NCBI RefSeq assembly: GCF_017313105.1
Contig: NZ_JAFLND010000002.1
Span: forward strand, 558,001-622,000
From: [Muricauda] lutisoli (nom. illeg.)
GTDB taxonomy: Bacteria; Bacteroidota; Bacteroidia; Flavobacteriales; Flavobacteriaceae
DNA length: 64,000 nucleotides
Reading direction: 5' to 3'
Positions 44,860 through 56,800 of this stretch are shown here, piece after piece. The position numbers and the translations under genes are program-made. The number at the start of each line of letters is the position of its first letter. Position 1 is the stretch's first letter. Below the pieces are notes generated by a model, which ran no database searches, was not told the DNA's origin, and was given only the letters and a program-made list of their open reading frames with translations.

Positions 44860-47800
44860 TTATTGTCGATACAGTGTAAAGTGTCCAACAAACTCTCTGT
44901 CGTCCTGTTCTCCTTGGAGTTGAACAACATACCAGTAGTCTCCGGTCGGCAATGGTTTTCCATCATAATTTCCATCCCAACCTTGAACGTTTCGGGTCAT
45001 CTCTTCCACTACTCTACCATAACGATCGTAAATCTTAATTAGTACGTCAGGGAAGCCCTCAATGTTATCCGGAATCCACAAATCGTTCAATCCATCTCCA
45101 TCTGGAGTAAAGAAATTCGGGAACTCAACATCTATGAACTCCATATAAATTTCCGCTGTAGCTTCACATCCATTCTGATCAACAACGGTTACAGTATAAG
45201 TATCGGTTCTGTTGATAAAGAATGTATTGTCTGTTCCATTGTTTATATCATTGAAATAGAAGGTATAATCTTCCACACCACCTTCAGCTATTGCTGTAAT
45301 CTCGTTGATGTTATTGTTCTCCAATGTCAATGTAAGAGGTTCAAATGCTTCAATAGTGAAGTCATATGTGGTCATACATCCATTGGCGTGTGCAATGGTC
45401 AAGTAATGATCACCTGGTGTCATATTGGTATAGTCTGCCGTTAATTGCATATCTGCGGGATCTGTGGAATCCAAGGCATACATAAGGTCGTTCGCAATTG
45501 ATTCATCCTCCAATACGATTTCCAAGTAATTATCAGGAACAAATCCAGTACACTCATAAATTGGTGTTACCGTAGCAGCTAGGTTTACACCTGGCTCTAT
45601 TTCCACAACAACGTTGGTTTCGCAACCTTGGGCATCTCTTACGAACACCACATGGGTTCCTGCAGTTAAATTTTGGAACAAGAACTGGTCTTGAACAAAA
45701 TTTGCATCGGCACTGGAGTTCAAACTTGTCTCATACGGAGCGGTACCCCCGGATATTTGAAGTTCAAACGAACCATCACTACTCTCAAAACATACCTCGT
45801 CCATAATGTTGATGGCTTCTGCGGTAATTGGTTCAGGTTGTGTGAGCTCAAATTGGAATGTAATGAAACAACCATTGACATCTTGAGCGATTACATCATA
45901 GATGCCGGGTTCTAGATCAGTAAATGTGTTCGTCGTATCAAACTGATCTAGATTTGGTGAAATAGCGTAAAGGATTTCACCGGTTCCACCCGACACTTCA
46001 ACAGTAATAGTACCATCGTTCATTCCTGAACATGTGATATTTGTAAACTCTTCTCTTTCTACAACCAATGGCTCTGGATCAACGATCGTGATTACCGGTG
46101 ACACCTCAACACAGTCCTCACTGGTTACCCTTACATAGTAATCACCAGCCATTAGTCCATTGAATGTTCCGTTGGATTGAGGTCCATCGACCAAGTTGGT
46201 CAAGGCCGCATCGCTGAACAATTCGTAACTGTAGTTGCCCAAACCACCAGTAGCAGTAGCAATGATGGTTGCAGATGCTTCACCAGTACAATTGATAAGG
46301 GCTGCAGATTCGTCTATTTCCAACATCAATTCTGGTACCTCATCTACAGTTACCTGATTGGATATTAGGGCATCACAACCATTGGCATCACGTACGTAAT
46401 ATTGATAAGCACCAGGCCCAACATCGAACGTATGGGTATCTCCACCGCTCATTGCAGTGAAATTAATGCCATCTGTACTATAGAAATACGGAGCTGTTCC
46501 TCCTGTTGCCGACAACATGATCTGTGCATCATCATTACATGTCATTCCACTAACTTGAACAAGAGAGGCCACCACTTCAGTAGGTTCGGTTATGGTTACC
46601 TGAGGTGTTTCCACTCCACAGTTCCATCCATCTGATACGGTAATGCTGTAGGTTCCTGCTCCCAAATCGTTGAATGTATCACTGCTTTGTTCACCAGTGG
46701 TAAATACGATGTTAGTACCGGTTTGGTCATAATAGTTCAACTGATATACGTAGGAACCTTCTCCTCCTGTTACATTGTAAGCCCATACGGAGGCACTTTC
46801 TGCTCCATAGCACAATAGATCTATTGGAGCTACATCAATATCAGCTGTAATCGGGTCAGGTTCTATTAGGGTCAACGTTCGATCTTCAACACAACCACCG
46901 TTATCAGTAACACTTACCGTATAATTTCCGGCAGCTAAACCTGTGAACACATAGCTAGGCACATCGTTCATGGTATACACTTCAGATGTTGTTGTGTTGG
47001 TCAATACAATATCATAAGGTGCATAACCACCTGTTGGGGCTATCAAAATTTCACCTTGATCGTTGGTACAGGTTACATTGGCCACTTCTTGTGGAGTATA
47101 ATCCAGTGCTGAACTTGGCGAAACTATGGTAATGGTATTCGAATCTTCTATACATTCTGGATAAGCTGTTTCGGATACTCGAACAAAGTAGTTGCCACCT
47201 ACCAATAAAGGGTCGGTAATGGACATTGGATTAGTAGCGGTGTTTCCACTTCCAATTATCCCCGTGGTTGTACCATCAGCATTGAAAACTTCATAAGCAT
47301 ATGTTCCACTATATCCTGTTACATCGATTTCCAACGTACCTGCATCACCAAAACACATGGCCGGTGAAGTGGCAGTGGCCACAACATCAATAGTGTCATA
47401 TGGAGCAATGGTATGAGTAGTTTCAACATAACATCCCGTTGTATTGTTGGTTGCTCTAAACGTATAGCTTCCAGGTGCTGTCAACTCAAAGGTTGCCGTA
47501 GTAGCTGTTGACCCCGTCATTGATCCATAAGGATTTCCGACTGGCAACAACTCAAAGGTATAGGCATCACCACCGATACTTTCGGTAACGGTTAAGGTTA
47601 CTGTCTCCGGATTTACACAGGAAATGGCCATATCTTGAGCAATACCTAGAGTGAAAGTGTTCAACGGTTGAATATCGATACTATCAGGATATTCACATCC
47701 ATTGGCATCCCTAACTATATAGTCGATGGTTTGAACTGTTCCATCATCCACAACAGCGAATGTTGCAGAAGAAGTGAAACCATTACCTTCAAAACTATAG

Positions 47801-50800
47801 TAATAAGGTGCCGTTCCACCTGTAGGTGTTACGGTTACAGTTGCTTCGTTTATGGAGTTGGTAGGAGTACAAACAAAATCTGTTGTTGTTGCAGCAGCGT
47901 TCAATACTGGCGGCTCTCCTACGGTAGCATCAAAAGTATCCTCACATGCTCTTGATGAAATCACCCTTGCTTGGTAATCACCCGGAGGTAGATTGTCGAA
48001 CACAGGGCTTGATTGTGCAAATCGGTAAGGATTTACCAAGTCGGACATTTGATAAAGCTCATAGGTGTATACTGGGTCAACATCGGTTGCTGGATCCAAT
48101 ACCACGGTCAAACTTCCATCGGAACCTCCAAAACAGTTGACATCATCTACAAGTACGTTATCAATCACTGGGTCCACTTTGTCGTCCAGTTCCTGGGTTA
48201 CCACATAGGTACAAGGTGTGGTTGTATCATTATCGGTTACTGTGAAGGTGTAAACACCTGGCTGTGTAAGTCCTGTAAATACTCCTGTAGTATTGCTGTC
48301 AGTTGTTGTTAAGTCAGGATAAACCACATCAAAGGTCAAGTTTGATGAACCACCAGACACGTTAACGGTAATCTGACCTCCTGGGTCTACTGTACAATCA
48401 ATGGGTTTGACCACTGTGGTGTTGGCGGTCATGGCATCGGAAAGCACCACGGGCCCAACAGTTGTGGTACAAGACCACTGATCTGCAATTAATACCTCGT
48501 AAGAACCGGCACCCAATCCAGAGAAAATAGTGCTGGTTTGTGGTGAACCTACGTTAGATCCGTTTCTGATCAGTTGATAGGTATAATTGCTTCCTTGTCC
48601 TCCAGCAGTTCCAACAACTTGGATTTCTCCTTGTAAGTTGGTACAGTTTTCTACATTGACCTGCAATGTTGCAGTAATAGGAATAGGATCGGTTAGGGTT
48701 ACGGTATCCACTAATTGTTCACAACCACTGGAATCAATCACCCAAGCTTCATAAGTTCCTGCAGCGAGTCCGCTAAAACTAGGACTTCCCACATAGTCAC
48801 CAGGTCCCGTTGGAGAGGTTGTTCCTACATAGTAGGCGTATCCACCCCATCCTCCAGCTACATTCGTAATCTGAACAGTACCATCGTTACCCAAACAGGT
48901 AATATCGGTTACAACCGTAGCTCCAGTTATGGCTGCAGCAGGTCCTGCAATGTTGAAGGATTCACTGTATAAACAGGCTGCACCTGGAGGGTTGGTATCG
49001 GTTACTTCGATGTAATAGGCCCCTGCAGCAAGTCCTGAAATGCTAAAGTTGCCATCAGCATCAGAACCTGTAGTCACCACATCGTCTCCCAAATTGGTTG
49101 GCGTGTTGTTGATATCGTAATATAGGGTATAGCTTGTAGCACTTGCGTAGGTCACGTTTGAACCATCAACTAGATTCAATTCTACTTCGCCATCAATATC
49201 TCCGTAACAGGTTATATCGGTAGTGCTCGCGATATTCAGATCCAAGACTTCTGGGTCTGCGACTTCGTGTGATATTGTAATGATACAACCTGTAATTGTA
49301 TTTCTTACTTCAAAATTATGAATGCCGACAGATAGTCCAGTGAAAGAACCGGAAGGTTGGAAAGTACCGGAAGGCAATTTCCTGAACTCGTAATTGGCAG
49401 GATCTGTTGTTGAATTGGTAATAGATCCAATTGCCGTAATAGTGATATCCTCGCCACTAACACATGTAGCAACGGCATCGATGGCAACTGTGGCACTATC
49501 CAAACTATCAAATGGGGCAATAACTGCAGTTGTTGATCCCATACAACCGTTGTCGTCGTACACATTGATTGTGTAGCTACCACCATTGGTATCGGTTTCC
49601 ACATATACAGGATTATTTCCAGACTGAACAACTACGGAACCAGCATCGTTGATAAACTCATAGATGACATAGTTTCCGCTACCTCCGGTAATGGAAGCAG
49701 TGTCCACAGTGATAGTTGCATTGTTGGTATTGTTGCCCACTGTACATCCGAACTCATCAACCGTGGCATTAACGTTTGCTATAACAGCAGGTTCGAAGAT
49801 TACTATATTAAAAATGTCTGTAAAACAACTATTGGTTCCAGTACCTCTAACGCTGTATGTTCCTGCAGGAAGGTTTTCAAAAGTATTTCCATTTAGAACT
49901 GCTCCAGCAGGCATCGGACTCAAGGTATATGTCAATGGACCGATACCATTATCTGTTTCAATCAAAGTAATACTACCGTCATTAGCACCATTACATGTGA
50001 TGTCCATATGCGTTTCCGTAAAGCTTGGAAGTGGAGCATCGGGCACTTCGATGGTAATGGTTCGTGAACAATTTGGTGGTGCAGTTCCCATGTCGAAAAC
50101 AATCACATCATAACTACCTGCAGCAGCAGCACCAGTCCATGTAAATGGATTTGAAGGCAGTACAGCTCTTGCTTGGTCATTGGCACCAGGTCCATCGATC
50201 ATGTATTCATAATTTCCAGAACCGGAAAACACTTCTATTTCAATTTCGGCATTGGCCGCTGAGCCTGGTTCACAATCCAAGGCAACAGTTTGAATAGCAG
50301 TAAATTCCAGTGGGGGATGAACCTCAATAACATCGGTATCGGTACAACCATTACTGTCAATTATAGCAACATTGTAGGTTCCGGGCGATACATTGGTAAA
50401 TACGCCTCCATTATCCAAATATGTTGCTCCCCCATCCAAAGAATAGAAAATTTGAGAAGCTGTGGATGTTGCATTGACAGTTACTGTAATTGGCAATGCA
50501 CAACTATCAATATCCACACTATCAATGGTTGGGTTAGGTGCTAAATCCATTGTTACGGTACCCAATGGCATAGCACAACCATATTGATCTTCCATGGTAA
50601 CATCATACACACCGGCAGGTGAGTTGGCAGGAATCTCAATAGGATTATCGGATGTTGAATTAATAGTTGTAAAACCAGCTGGTCCAGTTACGGTATAGGT
50701 ATAGGTTCCACCACCACCCAATGGATTTTGAACCTGAATCAAACCTGGTTCACTACAAGTAATGTCTTGTAACACGTTCAAGTTACCAGAAAGCGGATTC

Positions 50801-53800
50801 AATTCGGGCAGGTATTCATTTTCTGTTGCACCTACACAACTGTCCACGCCACCATCAACTTCGGTTACTTCTATAAAATAGTTTCCTTCTGGTAAATTGT
50901 TTACGGTTACATCTTGTGGAGATGTGAAAGCCACGTTTCCACCACTATTGGCAACCTCAACAGCAGTTCCGGAGGACATGTCATAAACGGACCATCTAAA
51001 TTGACCTCCAAAAGGTGATTGGTTATCGGTTACAGTGTAGGTAATACTACCTGTACTAGATCCAGCACATGTTGGCGTTACCACAGAAGTAATTTCCAAA
51101 GGAACAGTAATCAGATCGTTCACGTTTACATTACTCTGGCGCACACAACCACTAGTATCCCTCACATAGAACACATATGTTCTTCCGGGAACCAAACCTG
51201 TCCATTGGTACATACCATGACCTGCAGGAACAGGGTTTCCAAGATTATCTACACTTCCACCAACTTGCCATGTTGTTGTTGTTGGGTCAAAATTACCAGG
51301 ATCGTCGGAGTATGCATACTCGTAAGGCGCGACTCCTTCAGAACCTTGAACAGTAACCTGTAATTCGTTACAGTTTACAATCAAAGCAGAAATGGTAATG
51401 TCCAAATCATCCAAAGGATAAGGTATAATGAAAGGCTCCAAATCAGTTTGACAAAGTGTATTTCCTGATCCGTCGACTGTTCTCAAAGAAGGATATACGG
51501 TTTCCCCGGGATTATACCCACGGAACTGATCGGATGATGACCAAGTTGAACCTCCATCATCACTAAATTCGATAGTTCCAATGGTAGATGGGTATCCAGA
51601 AAAGTCAAACCCAAAATCATTTGGACCAACACTGGCGTCACAATTCAAAGGAACAACACCAGTTACTATACCTGTTAATTCATCAGGATTGTTGATGGTT
51701 TGGGTATCGGTAATAATACATCCTGATGCGTCGGTCACATTAATGGTGTAATCTCCGGGCATTAGGTTGTAGTAGGTACGGCTTGATGCCAATACGTTGG
51801 TATTGGTCTGATTGGAAGCACCCCCATTATCCAAATCAATTATTTCAATAGTGTATGGCGCCACTCCTGAGGTAATATCCACAACGATATTTCCAGTACC
51901 ATCATGACAATCTGGGTCTGTTGGGGTGGTTGTCATGGTCAATGGAACTGCAGGGTCTACAGTTACCGTTTCCATGTACTCGCAATAAGGTGCTGTTGCG
52001 GAATTATCCCTTACATAAACATCGTAAGTGCCCTCGTTTCCTGCGGTAACTGTATATGTGTTGGTTGTTGAGAACAATCCGGTCGGGTCTGTTGTAGTTG
52101 GAACAAAGGCATATTCCAATGTTGGTGTTCCACCCGATGCAGTAACGGTAATGCTACCATCGGCACAGGTTGAAACATCCACAACATCTACAGTAGCTAT
52201 CAAAGCATCTGCTATGGTCACTGTTTGTTGTGCCGCAGCACAACCATATTCATCACGTACATCAATAGTGTAAGTTCCAGCAGTTAAGCTATTGAAAGTA
52301 TAGGATGTTGCTGTGGAAGGTGTAGGGGTTATCCATGCTCCTCCGTTAATGCTAAACTGATAATTTCCATTTCCAGCCGTTACATCAACTTGAATGCTTC
52401 CATCATTGTTTCCACTATAACACGCTGTAGGGGTTGTGGTAAATACAATGGTTGCCGGAGGATCAATAGTAATAACGGTCGTGGTTTCATCGCACAGATT
52501 GGTGTCTCTTGCGCGCACCACATAATCACCAGCAGCAAGACCTGTAAATACATTGGATGACTGGAACGTGGTAATTACAGTTCCCAAACCATCTTCCAAT
52601 TGGTACTGGTATGCAGGCGTACCACCTGTAGCAGTAGCAGTAATGGTTGCACCACCATTGGTACATGTAAGTTCGTTGGTAATGGACGCTGTAACATCCA
52701 ACACGTTGGGTTGTGTCAATGTTTGATTCAACACTACTGAACAAGCAGGGTCTCTTAGATCAACAATGTTGATGGTATGTGCTCCCGCAGCAAGACCCGT
52801 TATGGTTATTGGGCTTGCGAATTGGGCAGCAGAAACAGCTCCTCCATCTACTTGGTAGGTAAAGCCGTTAGCAGGATCAAAGTTTTCTGCCTCAAAAGTT
52901 ATGGTACCGTCCGATGCTCCGTTACAAGTAAGGTTTGTAAAGGCTGTGATCGCGCCATCAAAAGCATTTCCAGGTTCAATTATGACAGGAGTTTGTACCG
53001 TACAGTCACTACCATAGTTCACTTCAATAGTGTGAGTTCCTGGTGTTACTCCACTAAATATGTTGCTTGCCTGTGGGGCTCCCCCGTCTATGCTATATGT
53101 GTAAGAGGCATCTAATGGGAGTACGGTAACCTCAGCTGTTCCATCACAGTTATAAATAAATGATGTAGACAATGTTGGCTCTGCTGGTAAAGGGGCAATG
53201 ATTACATCTGGCAAAGTGATGAAACAATCGATTTGATTTGCATCACGAACCCTAATACTATAGGTGCCGTCGGTCAATCCTGAAAAAACAGTCGTAGTTA
53301 CCCATGGGCCTCCGTTTAAACTATACTCAAAACTTCCAGATCCACCAGAAGTCAGTGTAACGCTGCCTACGGTAATTTCACCTAATTGCGTACAGGTGTA
53401 ATCTTGGGTAATTTGGGCCTCGGCAACAATTGGGTCGGGTTCTGTAATCGTGACCTGTGTGGTAACAGGACAGTTATTGGCGTCTGTTACACTAATATCG
53501 TAAGTGCCAGCCGTGAGGTTGACAAAGGTGTTGGATGTTTGGTAGGTTGCTCCATTGTCTATGCTGAACAAGTATGGGGCCTCACCACCGGTAACATTGA
53601 GCACAATGCTTCCATCTGAACCGCCATTACAACTAACATCGGTAATATTAGGGGTAAGAGCCAATGGAGGATCTTGTGCTACAGTGAGGTCATAAGTAGC
53701 TTCACAATAACCAGCAGCTCCATTATTGTCCCATACATAGATATCGTAGTCTCCAGCTCCTGTCACTGAAACAGGATTGGTCGTAGAAAAATCACCGGCA

Positions 53801-56800
53801 GTCGGTGTTATTCCATCTGCAACAACGGCGTATACATAGTTTCCATCCCCGCCAGCAGCGGTAATGGTAACATTGGTGTCAGTTGCGCAAGCTGTAATAT
53901 TTGGAGCTGATGCAACAACACTAAGTTCAGGGTCTATGGTAATGGACGCTGAATCGGTACAGTCGTTGCCATCCCTTACATCGATGGTATATGTTCCCGG
54001 GCCCAGACCGGTAAATACGTTGCTGGTTCCAAAAGGACCTCCGTTTAAGCTATATTCATAATTTCCATCACCACCTGAAGTAATATTGGCCGTTAAGGTC
54101 AAACCAGTTGCGTCATCATAACAAATGTCGTTCGCAACAATATCCAAAACAGGAGCTACAGCTTCATTTATAATGAAGGTATCCGTGAATACACAACCAT
54201 TTGCATCGGTAACGGTATAGGTATAGGTTCCACCAAGGGTTAAACCACTGAACAAGCCATTGTTTTGAGGACCAAAAGTAGCCGGTCCAGCAGTGATTTC
54301 ATAAGTATAGCTACCCCAGCCACCAGAAGCAGTGATGTTTACAGAACCATCTGCCAAACAAGTCGGCTGAGAAACCGTAACAGGTGCTGTAATAGCTGCT
54401 GGAGGGGCTGCAATTGTTACATCGGCAGTGTCCGTACAATTGGTAAAGTTATCGGTAACGGTAATGGTATATGTTCCTTCAGCCAAACCGGTAAAGGAAA
54501 TGGTATTGTTTGTTTCTGCAGTTCCAGAGAAATTGGCCGGACCTGTTACCGTATAATCGTAATCGGTATTGAAATTGTTTACAGTATATTGGATTTCGCC
54601 ATCGGCACCACCAAAACAAATAATGTTGCTATTAACTTGTCCTGTTACGGATATTTCGGTAACAGGGTCAATAGTGAAGCTTTCTTCATATGCACAACCA
54701 GTATTGTCCGTTACTCGGAACATATAAGTTCCTGGATTTAAACCAGTGAATGTAGGGTTGTTCCCATTGTTCACCGCACTTGCTGCAGGAGAAATAATTT
54801 CATATTCCAAATTGGGCTCTCCGCCCGTAACAGATAAGGTTACATCTGAAACAAAGGTTGGACAAAGTGGGTTGGTGGCCGAAAAATCAATATCCGTTGG
54901 AGGATTTAAAGGCGCTATGGTAACGGGGTCCGTAACAAAAATACATCCGTTGGCATCCCTAATGGTCACTGTATAATTACCATCCGTTAGGTTGGAGAAT
55001 GTTGGAGAACCTACAAAGTTCACCCCATCAATACTATATTCATAAGGAGCTGTTCCTCCAATAACATTCTGTGCCTCGATAATACCGTCTTGTAGACAAG
55101 TGTATTCCTGCGTTAGGACGGCGTCTGCATCCAAGGCAAATGATGGTGCTGAAATCGTAGAATATTCAAAATAGTCGCACGAAGCACTTCCTTTTCTTTG
55201 GTTGATGACCACTACATAATCTCCATCTGTCAACCCAGGGAAGTTTCCTGACGCGTTTGTGGCCAACGCATTGTTTAAGTTATAATTGTCCTCATCAAAA
55301 CCTGTTGCATCAAACAAATAATAGGTCAACTGATAACCGTTGTTACTGATCAGGTTAAAGGTAATTGCTCCGGTTGCATCACCATAGCATAGTACATCGG
55401 TAACTGTTGTCGGGTCGAAATCTGCAGCCGGTCTAAACTCAATGGTTACTGTGTTCGAAACATCGTGACAGTTGTTTCTGTCCACTACTACAAAAGTATA
55501 TTGTCCAGGATCGTAGATATCAAAAATTTGACTTGTTTGATAAGCGGAAGCCGGAATATCTTGGACTGATGGATATGAAATTTGGGTATTACCATCTTCA
55601 TCTACAAAAGACCAAATAGCATAAGTGTGAGGTGTTTTTCCTCCTGTAGATTCCATTTGAATGTTTCCTTCCCTACAGGTTATATGCTGGGAAATTCTGG
55701 CAGTCAGTTCTAAATCCGTTAAATCTTGAATGGTTACTTGTTCGGTGTAATCGCAACCATCGTCGGTGGTAACGGAAACATCATAAACACCATCATTCAA
55801 GTTTGCAAAAGTATAGTTGTTGTCGTTTGTAGGTCCATGTGTGTCCACTACGGTACCTCCTTGTGAGATTTCGTAATAATATTGGGCCTCTACATTGAGC
55901 ACGGAGATTGCAATTTCCCCCAATCCATTACAGTCGGTGTCCTGGGGAACAACATCTACTTGAAAATCCCTTTCCAAAATTCCAATATTGTCCAAGACAA
56001 AAACACAACCATCGGTTACACCTGCTTGTCTCATCTCTACCATATAGGCACCGTTGTTGGCGATATCGAAACTTGGGCTAGGACCATAAGGCACCAACAC
56101 ATTACCTGTTGATTGATCTACAAGTTGGAACTCATAAGTCAACGGCACATTGGTCACGGTAATGTTTCCTGGCGTATCACAAATTATGTCACTGCTTGTA
56201 TATTGAGGGTCTAGCGGGTTTTTATAAATGTTGAAATAAAACCTGCTGAAACATCCATTTTGATAGTTGATCACCAACCTATATTGCCCTGTATCGGAGG
56301 CCAAAAAGTCGTTTCCGGTATCCACCGTGTTCCAGGTACAGGAGGTGCTTGTGTTGGCACAACCATCTACCGCCGCTCCACAGCTAGCCTCATCCAATTG
56401 TTCCCAGACAATACTTGTAGCATCTGGAATGTTTATTTGAATAAGTTCGGTGTCATTAAGTCCACACAAGAAAATTTCGGGCAATTCACTACCATCATTA
56501 GGGCATATTTCGATAGCCCCATCAATGGTGTTTGTAGTATCATTTATAAGTGCAGATATTGGATTGGATTGAACAGAACCAAACAATTCCACAGTAATAA
56601 TTTCTTGGAAATCCTTACATGGGTCGGCCACTTGCTTATCCACGATGTAGGTGCCTGTTTCAGTAACCAAAATAGTACTTGGGTCGTTATCTGAATCACT
56701 ATCCGTAATTACGGTATCGGTCCCTACATCAATTTGGTTGTTTCCGTTTTCATCGCGGTACCAAACATAATTGTCGAAATTGTCACCGGCATCTAACAGA

